Of a stretch of DNA of 64,000 nucleotides, positions 44,486 through 53,447 are shown one piece after another; position 1 is the first letter of the stretch; every line of letters starts with the position of its first letter. The stretch is from Alphaproteobacteria bacterium 46_93_T64. Its GTDB lineage: Bacteria; Pseudomonadota; Alphaproteobacteria; Sneathiellales; Sneathiellaceae. The DNA lies in contig MAAN01000031.1 of NCBI GenBank assembly GCA_002163135.1, positions 62,001 through 126,000 on the forward strand, written 5' to 3'. The position numbers were made by a program, and so were the translations under genes. The notes beneath the pieces are model-generated. The model saw only the letters and a program-made list of their open reading frames with translations. It had not been told where the DNA came from and made no database searches.

Positions 44486-45262
44486 ATGAGCGAAACCAGC
44501 AAAATAAGCCTTAAAAATGTAAGCAAGTCGTTTGGCTCAAAGCATGTCCTGAATAATTTGTCGCTGGAAATAGCAGAAGGCGAATCTCTTGTTGTTATTG
44601 GCGGCTCTGGCACAGGCAAATCAGTGATGCTCAAATGCATACTGGGGCTACTTGAGCCTGATTCTGGTGAAATTTTTATCGATGGTCAGCAGGTTGTAGG
44701 CATGTCACCGAGCAAACGTGAAGCATCGCTTAAGAAAACAGGCATGCTCTTCCAGTATGCTGCTTTGTTTGACAGTTTACCTGTGTGGGAAAATGTCGCT
44801 TTTGGCCTTATGCAGGCTCATGGCATGGCCCGCAAAGACGCAAAGGATGTTGCAATCGAAAAACTGGCACTGGTTGGTTTGGGCGCAGATATGGCGAACC
44901 AAAATCCGTCGGCTTTATCGATTGGAATGCAAAAACGAGTGGGCCTCGCCCGCGCCATCGCAACAAATCCCGAGATCATATTCTTTGATGAACCCACAAC
45001 TGGCCTTGACCCGATTATGGGTGACGTGATCGATAATCTGATCCGTGACTGTACAAAGCATTTGGGGGCAACAACCCTAACCATTTCTCATGATATGGAA
45101 AGTGCACAAAAAATTGCCGACAAGATCGCACTGATCTATAAAGGCAGTGTTGTGTGGGTGGGCCCGGCAAGTGAAATTGACCACTGCGGAAATCCATATG
45201 TAGAGCAGTTTGTTCGGGGCGATATTGAGGGCCCTATTGAGCTGGATATTTTAAAACCCTGA
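44486..45262 (+). CDS. MlaF-type ABC transporter ATPase
   Basis: About 258 residues from ATG 44486. Walker A GGSGTGKSVMLK, a Q-loop region (MLFQYAALFDSLPVWENVAF), a signature-like ALSIGMQKRVGLARA (unusual Ile-Gly in place of Gly-Gly) and Walker B IIFFDEPTTGLDP are present. It powers the upstream permease; the signature here reads LSIGMQKR rather than LSGGQ/LSGGM, a deviation to note. An in-frame TTG at 44471 overlaps the permease end. Confidence 0.94.
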   Translation: MSETSKISLKNVSKSFGSKHVLNNLSLEIAEGESLVVIGGSGTGKSVMLKCILGLLEPDSGEIFIDGQQVVGMSPSKREASLKKTGMLFQYAALFDSLPVWENVAFGLMQAHGMARKDAKDVAIEKLALVGLGADMANQNPSALSIGMQKRVGLARAIATNPEIIFFDEPTTGLDPIMGDVIDNLIRDCTKHLGATTLTISHDMESAQKIADKIALIYKGSVVWVGPASEIDHCGNPYVEQFVRGDIEGPIELDILKP

Positions 45263-45276
45263 CAGATTGGGCCAGT

Positions 45277-46662
45277 ATGGCGCGAGCAACTGAAATATAT
45301 TCCTGCCAAACCTGCTCTAGCAGCTACAAAAAATGGCAAGGAAAATGCGACACCTGCGGTGAATGGAACTCAATTGTAGAGGAAACCGGCAAGGAAGCCG
45401 TTCCAAAGGGGCTATCAACTGGCAAGGGTCGTAATCTGGTCTTTACTTCATTGGACGAAGATACCATTGAACATAAAAGGCACATGTGCGGCCTTGCTGA
45501 ACTTGACAGAGTTTTGGGCGGCGGTTTTGTTCCAGGATCTTCCATCCTCATCGGCGGTGACCCCGGTATTGGTAAATCGACGATCCTGCTGCAAGCTGTT
45601 GGTATCATGGCCAAACGTGGCCACAGCTGCACTTACATTTCAGGTGAGGAAGCTACCCAGCAAATATCCATGCGTGCACGTCGCTTAGGACTGCAAGATA
45701 GCCCTGTTCAGCTGGCATCCGCCAATTCGCTTCGTGATATCGTGACTAGTCTAGAAAAATCCAAAGCACCCGACCTGCTGATCATTGATTCAATCCAAAC
45801 TATGTATGCGGACAATATCGACAGTGCGCCCGGTTCAGTATCGCAGGTCCGTGCCTGCTCGCAGGAACTCATTCGCCTGGCCAAGAAAATTGGATGTGCG
45901 CTTATGCTTGTTGGGCATGTCACCAAAGACGGGCAAATCGCCGGTCCGCGTATATTGGAACATATGGTCGACACAGTTCTGTATTTTGAAGGGGATCGCG
46001 GCCATCAATTCCGGATCCTACGCGCTGTCAAAAACCGTTACGGTGCAACTGATGAAATCGGTGTCTTTGAAATGACGGATAAAGGGCTTAGCGAGGTTGC
46101 CAACCCCTCCTCTCTTTTCTTAAATAATCAGGACAGGGAAATCAGCGGCTCCTCGGTCTTCGCCGGCATGGAAGGTACGCGCCCCCTGCTTGTAGAAATT
46201 CAAGGACTGGTCGCGCAATCACAACAAGCAACGCCAAGACGTGCCGTCGTTGGTTGGGACTCCAGCAGGCTCGCAATGATTCTGGCAGTGCTGGATTCAC
46301 GTTGTGGTTTGTCTCTATCTGGTATGGAAGTATATCTAAATGTCGCTGGCGGATTACGAGTTCAAGAGCCCGCAGCAGATCTAGCCGTTGCAGCAGCCCT
46401 TGTTTCTTCAATATCTGACATCCCGGTACCCGAAAACAGTATCATTTTTGGTGAGATTGGCTTATCTGGTGAAGTACGTGCCGTAGGACAGACGGACGCC
46501 CGTCTGAAAGAGGCAGCAAAACTTGGATTTACGGCAGCAATTATTCCGCGAGGAAGCAAGGTGAAGAAATCGACTTTAAAAATCATTGAAGTTGAGCATC
46601 TATCGGAAATCGTCCGACTGTTCACCGGTAAAAAACCTGATCAATCGGTCAAGGCTAGCTAG
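45277..46662 (+). CDS. radA: DNA repair protein RadA
   Basis: 461 residues. An N-terminal zinc finger has CQTC and CDTCGEW (Cys4). The RecA-like ATPase has Walker A GGDPGIGKST and Walker B LLIIDSIQT. The RadA-specific motif is KNRYG (KNRFG in most). A Lon-like C-terminal domain (about 350-450) is present without protease function. It works in recombination branch migration and fork recovery. TTGGGCCAGT lies upstream of the ATG without a strong ribosome site. Confidence 0.96.
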   Translation: MARATEIYSCQTCSSSYKKWQGKCDTCGEWNSIVEETGKEAVPKGLSTGKGRNLVFTSLDEDTIEHKRHMCGLAELDRVLGGGFVPGSSILIGGDPGIGKSTILLQAVGIMAKRGHSCTYISGEEATQQISMRARRLGLQDSPVQLASANSLRDIVTSLEKSKAPDLLIIDSIQTMYADNIDSAPGSVSQVRACSQELIRLAKKIGCALMLVGHVTKDGQIAGPRILEHMVDTVLYFEGDRGHQFRILRAVKNRYGATDEIGVFEMTDKGLSEVANPSSLFLNNQDREISGSSVFAGMEGTRPLLVEIQGLVAQSQQATPRRAVVGWDSSRLAMILAVLDSRCGLSLSGMEVYLNVAGGLRVQEPAADLAVAAALVSSISDIPVPENSIIFGEIGLSGEVRAVGQTDARLKEAAKLGFTAAIIPRGSKVKKSTLKIIEVEHLSEIVRLFTGKKPDQSVKAS

Positions 46663-46671
46663 GACGTAGGA

Positions 46672-47364
46672 ATGGAAGAACTGCCAATCAATATCACAGA
46701 CGCAGTAATCCTGCTGATCCTCCTTATTTCTGCAATCTTCGGATTTGCAAGAGGATTTGTGAAAGAGGTACTCTCCATCACTGGGTGGGTTGGAGCTTCA
46801 TTTCTGGCACTCTATTTATTCCCTTTATTGAAACCTTATGTCCGCGTCTACGTCGATAACTTATTGATAGCCGACATCCTTACTGGCGCTGGAATTTTCA
46901 TCCTCAGCCTGGTAATATTATCCTTTATAACCCACGCTATCTCAGAGAAAGTAAAGGCTTCCGCTCTTGGGGCACTTGATCGTTCACTTGGGATATTTTT
47001 TGGTATCGCGAGGGCCGCTATCCTCATCGGAATTACATGGCTTGCATATGTACAGTTTATTCCGCCTAAGGACCGCCCTATCTGGATTACAGATGCAAAA
47101 ATGCTTCCCATTGCAAAAGCCAGTGGGGAATTCGTGGCGCGGCTAACACCGCCTGACATGCAAGCCAATTTACGCATCGCCGCAGAAAGCGCAGGAGAAT
47201 CTGCTGGATCTGCAAAAAAAGCATATGAAGCAATCCCTGAAGCGGTTCGAGATGATGTTGAAAAGACCGTCAAAGGGGCCATGGACAAGTTGGATAAAGG
47301 ATACGACACGAAATCCCGCCAGCAAATGGAAAATCTCACTAAAGGTACCCAGGTAAAACCATGA
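46672..47364 (+). CDS. CvpA family membrane protein
   Basis: 230 residues. Four N-terminal membrane helices (about 10-125) include AVILLILLISAIFGFARGFVKE, a CvpA signature, and a hydrophilic tail (about 150-230) follows. CvpA is a colicin V / envelope-homeostasis factor of unclear mechanism. It stands directly before purF with a 4-nt overlap, a conserved arrangement. Confidence 0.9.
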   Translation: MEELPINITDAVILLILLISAIFGFARGFVKEVLSITGWVGASFLALYLFPLLKPYVRVYVDNLLIADILTGAGIFILSLVILSFITHAISEKVKASALGALDRSLGIFFGIARAAILIGITWLAYVQFIPPKDRPIWITDAKMLPIAKASGEFVARLTPPDMQANLRIAAESAGESAGSAKKAYEAIPEAVRDDVEKTVKGAMDKLDKGYDTKSRQQMENLTKGTQVKP

Positions 47365-48833
47365 CCAAATTTGATATGTTTCCCCAGTACAGCAATCCGT
47401 TCGATGATGACAAACTGCATGAAGAATGTGGTGTATTTGGTATCTACGGCCATGAAGAAGCATCGGCCCTGACAGCGTTGGGATTGCATGCACTTCAACA
47501 CCGCGGACAAGAAGCTGCCGGCATCGTTAGTCTGGATGGCAAGCGCTTTCATAGCCATAAAGCCATGGGAAAAGTGGGAGATAACTTTTCCACTGAAGAA
47601 GTTATCAAAAGCTTGAAAGGTAACGCAGCACTTGGGCATAACCGATACGCAACAACGGGCGGAACCGTTATTCGTAATGTTCAGCCGATTTTCGCCGACC
47701 TTGCCAATGGTGGCCTTGCAGTAGCACACAACGGAAACCTGACAAACGCGACAACTCTCCGTAAACAGCTCGTCGCTGAGGGAAGCATTTTCCAGTCTAC
47801 AATGGATACAGAAGTCATTATCCACTTGATTGCAAATAGTAAGAAAATCAAAGTCGTAGATCGCATTGTTGATGCAATGCATAAAATTACGGGCGCCTAT
47901 TCCCTTGTCGCACTCACCAGCAAAAAGCTGGTCGGTATGCGGGACCCCCATGGCGTTCGGCCACTGGTTCTTGGAAAGCTTGATGGTGCGTATATTCTAA
48001 CATCTGAAACTTGCGCACTTGATATTATCGGTGCTGAATTTATTCGCGATGTAAAACCGGGTGAAGTCGTAATCGTTGATCAAAACGGTATTAATTCGAT
48101 CTCACCTTTCACGGCACCACCGCAACGCTTCTGTATTTTTGAGCATATCTATTTTGCGCGCCCTGACAGCGTTCTTGAAAATCGCTCTGTATACGAGGTT
48201 CGAAAATCTATCGGTCGCCAACTCGCTATTGAAAACCCAGTGGAGGTTGACGCCGTTATTCCTGTTCCAGACTCAGGAACACCTGCTGCAATCGGATATG
48301 CAGAGCAGTCGGGTATTCCGTTCGAACTTGGTATCATCCGAAATCACTATGTCGGCCGTACCTTTATTGAACCAACAGACCAGATCCGTCATTTGGGTGT
48401 TAAACTGAAACACAACGCTAACCGGTCTATGATCGTAGGCAAGCGGGTCGTCTTGGTTGATGACAGTATTGTGCGCGGGACAACATCTACCAAAATTGTT
48501 CAGATGGTTCGCGAAGCAGGCGCAACAGAAGTTCACATGCGCATTGCAAGTCCGCCAACCTCACACTCTTGTTTCTATGGCGTCGACACACCTACTCGCC
48601 AGAAACTCCTTGCTGCCCAGTATAATTTGGAAGAAATGTGCAAATTCATTGGCGCTGATAGCCTCAGCTTCATCTCACTAGATGGCCTCTATGTTGCCAT
48701 GGGTGAAAAGGGCCGCAATTCAGAGCAGCCACAGTATTGTGATGCCTGCTTCACCGGTGACTACCCAATTAGTCTTGTTGACCATGACAGTGGTGCAGAT
48801 GAAGAGCTGACATTGCTCGCAGAAAGCTCTTAA
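47361..48833 (+). CDS. purF: Amidophosphoribosyltransferase
   Basis: 490 residues. A short propeptide precedes the nucleophile Cys23 in LHEECGVFGIYGHE. The glutaminase domain continues to about 240 (QHRGQEAAGIV, GHNRYATTGG). The phosphoribosyltransferase domain carries VVLVDDSIVRGTTSTKIVQM, the PRPP loop. It makes 5-phosphoribosylamine from PRPP and glutamine, the first step of purine synthesis. It overlaps cvpA by 4 nt. Confidence 0.97.
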   Translation: MTKFDMFPQYSNPFDDDKLHEECGVFGIYGHEEASALTALGLHALQHRGQEAAGIVSLDGKRFHSHKAMGKVGDNFSTEEVIKSLKGNAALGHNRYATTGGTVIRNVQPIFADLANGGLAVAHNGNLTNATTLRKQLVAEGSIFQSTMDTEVIIHLIANSKKIKVVDRIVDAMHKITGAYSLVALTSKKLVGMRDPHGVRPLVLGKLDGAYILTSETCALDIIGAEFIRDVKPGEVVIVDQNGINSISPFTAPPQRFCIFEHIYFARPDSVLENRSVYEVRKSIGRQLAIENPVEVDAVIPVPDSGTPAAIGYAEQSGIPFELGIIRNHYVGRTFIEPTDQIRHLGVKLKHNANRSMIVGKRVVLVDDSIVRGTTSTKIVQMVREAGATEVHMRIASPPTSHSCFYGVDTPTRQKLLAAQYNLEEMCKFIGADSLSFISLDGLYVAMGEKGRNSEQPQYCDACFTGDYPISLVDHDSGADEELTLLAESS

Positions 48834-48846
48834 GGCAGTATTTGAT

Positions 48847-49545
48847 ATGAAAAGATTTGAAGGCAAGACCGCTCTTGTTACTGGAGCCTCTCGCGGTATT
48901 GGCGCGGCGATTGCGAAAGCACTCGCGGCTGAAGGCGCTCACGTTATTCTTGTTGCCCGCTCTGTCGGTGCACTGGAAGAGGTTGACGATGCAATCCAGA
49001 ATGCAGGTGGTAGCGCGACACTAGTGCCTCTTGACCTAACTGACACTAATACAATTGACGGCCTCGCGTCTCCTTTGTATGAACGATGGAAAAAGCTCGA
49101 CATTTTGGTGGCGGCTGCAGGAACTCTTGGCAAGCTCACCCCCCTTCATCAATATGATCCAAAGCTTTGGGAAGATGTTTTCAAGCTGAACGTTCATGCC
49201 AATTGGCGCTTAATTCGCGCACTCGACCCGCTCCTACGTGCGAGTGAGAACGGTCGTGCTCTGTTTGTCACAGATGGGCCCGCAAGTGAAACCAAGCAAT
49301 ATTGGGGCGGTTATGCGGCCTCAAAAGCAGCATTGAACGAAATGATCCAAACATATGCTGCGGAAACCGCTAAAAGTAATCTGAAGGTGAACCTGATCGA
49401 CCCAGGTCCAGTTGCAACAAAACTACGGCTTTCGGCATATCCAGGAGAAGATCAGAGCACTTTACCAACAGCTGACGACAAGGTTGAGCTCTTTCTAAAC
49501 GCACTTGATGTCTCCTACACAGGCAACGGAAACTTGATTAAATAG
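48847..49545 (+). CDS. SDR family oxidoreductase
   Basis: 232 residues. TGASRGIGAAIAKAL is the NAD(P)-binding motif; LDILVAAAGTLG replaces the usual NNAG; the Tyr-x-x-x-Lys is YAASK. The catalytic Ser of most SDRs seems to be in TDGPASE, so the active site is not fully typical. The substrate is unknown. It follows purF by 13 nt, as in many alphaproteobacteria. Confidence 0.9.
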   Translation: MKRFEGKTALVTGASRGIGAAIAKALAAEGAHVILVARSVGALEEVDDAIQNAGGSATLVPLDLTDTNTIDGLASPLYERWKKLDILVAAAGTLGKLTPLHQYDPKLWEDVFKLNVHANWRLIRALDPLLRASENGRALFVTDGPASETKQYWGGYAASKAALNEMIQTYAAETAKSNLKVNLIDPGPVATKLRLSAYPGEDQSTLPTADDKVELFLNALDVSYTGNGNLIK

Positions 49546-49590
49546 TCCATCGGCAAGGGCATAACATTTGCGCCCCCGCTTATTTCCGGT

Positions 49591-49639
49591 CATGATATAT
49601 CCAAAATAAAACATTCCAAAAATGGAAGGGTATATCATG
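49591..49639 (+). promoter_or_regulatory. Hairpin that sequesters the ribosome site and start codon of the next gene
   Basis: CATGATATATCC (49591-49602) can pair with GGGTATATCATG (49628-49639), 12 bp with one G-U. Inside, TTCCA (49614-49618) pairs with TGGAA (49623-49627) around an AAAA loop, with an 11-nt A-rich bulge at 49603-49613. The Shine-Dalgarno GGAAGGG (49624-49630) and the AUG (49637-49639) are wholly inside the stem. As DNA it could also be an operator. Confidence 0.7.
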
Positions 49640-50680
49640 ACGTCCACCGAAATCGCTTCAATCAAAGCTCAAGCAGAACTTCATCATGCCTACTTTTTAG
49701 GTCTGCAACTTATGGTATCCAGCCGTAAGGGCCCAGAAGTTATGGAAGAATGGATGTTCAGGCTTTTTCGTCGCCAACATCTCGATAAATTCCTCAGTAG
49801 CTTTCAGAAACTGGACCTCCAGGGCGAGCCTGACGCAGTGGCTTGCGCTAAATACCACGTTCTATCAAATGCGATCGGCGGTGTTGCCGTTGAATATATG
49901 GAAGAAAGTGACAAGAAAGCGTGGGTTCGCTTTCGTTATCCTCGCTGGATGTATGATGGGCCGGCACTCTGCGGTGTCCCTGTTGGCGTTGGACGCGGAT
50001 TTATGCGCGGTTGGTACGCCCACAATGGTGTGTCCCTCGAAAATCCGCGGCTTGGGTATGTGTGTGTATCTGAAGACCTTACCGGTGAATTCGGGTTTTG
50101 CGGATATTTCAAAGAATATGATCACGACCTAGAAGACGACGAGCGCTTGCAGTTTGCTAAAGGCGAACTTCCCCCGCCTTATAATCCTGATCACCAGCCA
50201 AGCCCCCCAATCACTGAATGGAGTGAAGATCGTCTGGAAAAAGCGAATCGAAACTACGCCATGGAATATGTCCGAAATGGCTTAGTTCAACTTTCAACAA
50301 TCATTGGCGACGCAGAAACACAGGAATTAGGTGCTCTTTCTGCGCGTCTTATTGGACTGCAATATTACCCAAAAATAGCTGCTATCGTTGGTGCGACGGA
50401 CGGTACAGTAGAAGATGCACGGGATTTCCTTATCTCAATGATGAATGGCATGGGTGATAAGACGACACTTCTGGCTAATTCTAACGAGAAACATGCTGGG
50501 TTTGAACACAGTGGTCTTCGTATTGTCAGAGGCCTTGAAGGGGCCTCTCGCGCTTTGATTATGAATTGCTGGCGTGAACTTTGGCTCGGCTGTGTAAGAT
50601 CTCATAGGGAAATGCTCACCCTTGAGATGCAACAGATAAACGAAGATAAATTGTTATGGCAGGTTCAAAGCCTACGGTAG
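49637..50680 (+). CDS. Unrecognised protein of 347 residues
   Basis: The start is ATG 49637, which has GGAAGGG 6 nt upstream; an upstream in-frame ATG at 49622 has none. The product is soluble, with no signal peptide or membrane helix. It has an N-terminal helical part (about 1-70), a compact aromatic-rich core with RFRYPRWMYDGPALCGVPVG and GRGFMRGWYAHNG (about 105-145), LGYVCVSEDLTGEFGFCGYF and a helical C-terminal half. The core loosely recalls proteins of the aminothiazoline-carboxylate hydrolase-like group; this is weak. The abutting minus-strand WYL regulator is convergent. Function unknown. Confidence 0.7.
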   Translation: MTSTEIASIKAQAELHHAYFLGLQLMVSSRKGPEVMEEWMFRLFRRQHLDKFLSSFQKLDLQGEPDAVACAKYHVLSNAIGGVAVEYMEESDKKAWVRFRYPRWMYDGPALCGVPVGVGRGFMRGWYAHNGVSLENPRLGYVCVSEDLTGEFGFCGYFKEYDHDLEDDERLQFAKGELPPPYNPDHQPSPPITEWSEDRLEKANRNYAMEYVRNGLVQLSTIIGDAETQELGALSARLIGLQYYPKIAAIVGATDGTVEDARDFLISMMNGMGDKTTLLANSNEKHAGFEHSGLRIVRGLEGASRALIMNCWRELWLGCVRSHREMLTLEMQQINEDKLLWQVQSLR

Positions 50681-51358
50681 CTACAAGTTTTTAATATAAT
50701 CCTGAAAAGATCTTCCGGGGCGAATATGGAAAAGCGTATCCGTCCCGGTAACAGATTTAAATTTATCAACTCGAAAGTTCCTAAATCCGTCTTTACTTTC
50801 GCACCATGCGGTCAGCAACCAAACTTCATCAAATGTGGTAAGCCCCAAAGGCTGTATAATGCGTTGCGTGGCAACACCTTCCAACGACACATAGTGTGCA
50901 TTTAATCTTTCCTTTCTGTTGATAGCATTTCTAAGCATCGTTAGTATATTGCCCTCAAACTGACCTTCCCCTGGAAAATTGGAATGGGCCAGTAACGGCG
51001 CATCCATAAATCGTTCCCGGACTTGTTCAGGAAGCACAGCGCTAATTTTTCCCATTGTTCTAGACGCCGCATCAGATAGATCTTTATCACTTCTGCTTGA
51101 GACCATGCGAAGACCAAGCACCAATGCATCCAGTTCATTTTCATCAAAATGCAGAGGTGGTAAGAAAAAGCCACCCTCAATTTGGTAGCCAATTCCCCCT
51201 TCACCTCGAACTGGCGCACCTAATCCCTGCAACATACTCATATCGCGATAAATCGTTCGCACGGAGACACTGTATTTCTGCGCAAGCGTTTCAGCGGATA
51301 TTGGTCGGCGAGCGACACGCAAGTCATCCAGAATTTCAAATAATCTTATTAATCTCAT
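50681..51358 (-). CDS. WYL-domain HTH regulator (YafY/DeoR type)
   Basis: About 225 residues from ATG 51358 (a frame extension to 51373 runs into the operator). An N-terminal winged HTH (about 1-60) has AETLAQKYSVSVRTIYRDMS. A WYL domain (about 130-210) carries the conserved HYVSLEG, RIIQPLGLTTFDEVWLLTAW and FRNFRVDKF. WYL proteins sense nucleotides or small molecules. It faces a divergent gene across an 84-bp spacer with a perfect palindrome, so it probably regulates itself and that gene. It abuts the preceding unknown gene without spacer. Confidence 0.9.
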   Translation of the reverse strand: MRLIRLFEILDDLRVARRPISAETLAQKYSVSVRTIYRDMSMLQGLGAPVRGEGGIGYQIEGGFFLPPLHFDENELDALVLGLRMVSSRSDKDLSDAASRTMGKISAVLPEQVRERFMDAPLLAHSNFPGEGQFEGNILTMLRNAINRKERLNAHYVSLEGVATQRIIQPLGLTTFDEVWLLTAWCESKDGFRNFRVDKFKSVTGTDTLFHIRPGRSFQDYIKNL

Positions 51359-51364
51359 GTCACA

Positions 51365-51385
51365 CCCTGACATAAATTGTCAGGG
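51365..51385. promoter_or_regulatory. Palindromic operator between the WYL regulator and its divergent target
   Basis: CCCTGACA (51365-51372), TAAAT, TGTCAGGG (51378-51385): a perfect 8-bp inverted repeat with 5-bp spacing. It lies 6 nt upstream of the regulator ATG and 57 nt upstream of the divergent gene. Confidence 0.75.
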
Positions 51386-51442
51386 ATGTCACATATTGTT
51401 CTTTCAACACCAAATCACGGTGGCAACGCTTTAGGAAAACAT

Positions 51443-52072
51443 ATGTTAAACAAACACTTAAATAGCTATTCTGTAATGGGTTTCGCAACTTTCAACAAAC
51501 GCCCCGGCGTGGAAACAAGTGCTATAATTGACGCCTCGTTAAATTGGAGTCGCGAGTTTTTGGGCCCGCTGGAAGGGATTGGCTTTCACTGCCTTTTCCA
51601 AAATATGAACGGTGGCTTTGCCGACATCATATTAGCAACCGACTTTGAAGCGCTGGGGCAAATGAACGAGGACTTTAGCTCATCTGAAACCTCAGCGAAA
51701 ATGATGCAGTTGTTGGACCCAGACAGCATCAAGCTAAATGCAATGGCAATATCACAAGAGGGATTTACACCGCCCGAAGATTTTTCCTGCCTTGAAGTGG
51801 GTTTTATGAAATCTGAGACCTCTTCAAAAGAGCAGATTCTAAAACATTCTCAGATGTTGGAAGAAAATTATTTGAGAAAATTTGATAACACTAAAGGGCA
51901 TTTTATCGGGGAAATTGAACCGGGATCTTACACCGATGTCACTTTTGGACGAACGTTGGGAGATACCCGAAAAATCTGTATGGATTTCGACAATGATCAA
52001 ACCGCAAAAGAGTTCTTATCTTTGTTTGACCCAAGTAGCTTCAAATTAGATTTCTGGTCATTGCTCGCATAA
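51443..52072 (+). CDS. Two-repeat protein of unknown function under WYL control
   Basis: 210 residues from ATG 51443, chosen because TAGGA lies 7 nt upstream; earlier in-frame starts overlap the operator. The two halves resemble each other: VMGFATFNKRP...FADIILATDFEALG...LLDPDSIKL, and LEVGFMKSETS...YTDVTFGRTLGDTR...LFDPSSFKL. Each half reads as beta-helix-beta-beta-helix, like tandem ferredoxin-like (dimeric alpha-beta barrel) domains. No signal peptide. It is divergent from the WYL regulator; a terminator hairpin follows. Function unknown; small-molecule binding or monooxygenase-like roles are guesses. Confidence 0.75.
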   Translation: MLNKHLNSYSVMGFATFNKRPGVETSAIIDASLNWSREFLGPLEGIGFHCLFQNMNGGFADIILATDFEALGQMNEDFSSSETSAKMMQLLDPDSIKLNAMAISQEGFTPPEDFSCLEVGFMKSETSSKEQILKHSQMLEENYLRKFDNTKGHFIGEIEPGSYTDVTFGRTLGDTRKICMDFDNDQTAKEFLSLFDPSSFKLDFWSLLA

Positions 52073-52075
52073 AAA

Positions 52076-52099
52076 TGGGCGGGAAATAAATCCCGCCCA
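52076..52099. terminator. Bidirectional intrinsic terminator
   Basis: TGGGCGGGA (52076-52084) and TCCCGCCCA (52091-52099) form a perfect 9-bp stem with AATAAA loop. It serves the two-repeat protein gene (plus) and der (minus). Confidence 0.92.
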
Positions 52100-52102
52100 A
52101 AA

Positions 52103-53440
52103 TCATTTTTTGTCTTTTGCATAAGGGTTATTTCCTGTCCGTGGGAATAACCTTATGGGAACTGCGGGCATATCAAAATCTTCCCGCAATCCATTGATTA
52201 AATAGCGAATATACGCATCTGGAAGTTCGCCGCGAGACGACATAAACAGAGAAAAGGTTGGTGGACGCGATTTAACCTGCGTTATATACCGAACCTTCAG
52301 GCGGCGTCCTTTTGCCATCGGCGGCGGATGCCGTTCAAGCATCAATTCAAGCCAGCGGTTCAACTGTGATGTTGGAACACGCTTATTCCAAAGATCATAG
52401 ACTTCAAGAACACTTGGCAGTAAATTCTCGAGCCCCCGTCCGGATAAAGAGGAAAGTGTCACGACCGGCACGCCCCGTACCTGTGGCAAGGATACCTGCA
52501 ATTTGCCGCGAATATGCTTCAACATCGCAGGGCGATCTTTCACCGTATCCCATTTATTAACGGCGACAACAAGGGCACGGCCTTCGTTAATCACGTGTGA
52601 AGCAAGCGTAAGATCCTGCTTTTCAAACGAGACATCAGCGTCAATGACCAAAACAACGACTTCGGCCATATTAATGACCCGCAAGCTGTCAGCAACTGAA
52701 AGTTTCTCCAGTTTCTTTTGAACCCGGGCTCGTTTTCGAATACCCGCTGTGTCCACAAGCTTGATTTTCTGGCCTTCGAATTCCCATTCAACGGCGATAG
52801 AATCACGTGTGACACCCGCCTCTGGTCCAGTTAGCAGGCGCTCTTCACCAAGTAACTTATTAACCAGCGTTGATTTTCCAGCGTTTGGACGCCCGACAAT
52901 TGCCAAATGCAATGGACGATCTTTTGCCGCAACTTCCTCAACTTCCCCTTTTTCAAAAGGAAGAAGGAAATCAAACAAATCACCAAGACCTTCACCATGC
53001 TCTGCCGACAAGGGAAGAGGATCCCCAAGTCCCAGAGAATAAGCATCTGACAATTCGGCATGCGCCATTTTGCCTTCACACTTATTCGCGATTACGATCA
53101 CGGGGATTTTTGCTTTGCGAAGCCAGCCCGCAAAATGCTTATCCATTGGAGAAACGCCAATACGGGCATCATAAAGCATCAACGCCACATCCGCTTCTTC
53201 AAGCGCTGTTTCTGTCTGGCGGCGCATACGACCTTCCAGACTATCGTCAAAAGCTTCTTCAAGACCCGCTGTATCGATCACCTTGAATTTCAAGGAACCA
53301 AGACTTGCGTTACCTTCACGGCGATCACGTGTCACGCCCGGGGTATCGTCAACCAGCGCCAGTCGTTTACCGACTAGTCGATTGAATAGAGTAGACTTCC
53401 CCACATTGGGGCGTCCTATAATTGCAACTGTAAATGACAT
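52103..53440 (-). CDS. der: Ribosome biogenesis GTPase Der (EngA)
   Basis: 445 residues with two tandem G domains. First: [35 protein letters not shown]. Second: [39 protein letters not shown]-terminal KH-like domain (about 355-440) includes [18 protein letters not shown]. It acts in 50S assembly. Gene order YfgM-like, bamB, der is standard in proteobacteria. Confidence 0.97.
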   Translation of the reverse strand: MSFTVAIIGRPNVGKSTLFNRLVGKRLALVDDTPGVTRDRREGNASLGSLKFKVIDTAGLEEAFDDSLEGRMRRQTETALEEADVALMLYDARIGVSPMDKHFAGWLRKAKIPVIVIANKCEGKMAHAELSDAYSLGLGDPLPLSAEHGEGLGDLFDFLLPFEKGEVEEVAAKDRPLHLAIVGRPNAGKSTLVNKLLGEERLLTGPEAGVTRDSIAVEWEFEGQKIKLVDTAGIRKRARVQKKLEKLSVADSLRVINMAEVVVLVIDADVSFEKQDLTLASHVINEGRALVVAVNKWDTVKDRPAMLKHIRGKLQVSLPQVRGVPVVTLSSLSGRGLENLLPSVLEVYDLWNKRVPTSQLNRWLELMLERHPPPMAKGRRLKVRYITQVKSRPPTFSLFMSSRGELPDAYIRYLINGLREDFDMPAVPIRLFPRTGNNPYAKDKK

Positions 53441-53447
53441 AAATTAA

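Noticed and set aside
46848-47951. Long minus-strand open frame of 367 codons opposite cvpA and purF
   Set aside because: It is fully antisense to two well-supported genes, has no family features, and follows the codon phase of the plus strand genes.
49637-50680. Assignment of the unknown protein to aminothiazoline-carboxylate hydrolases
   Set aside because: The resemblance is limited to a short aromatic block and cannot support a functional call.
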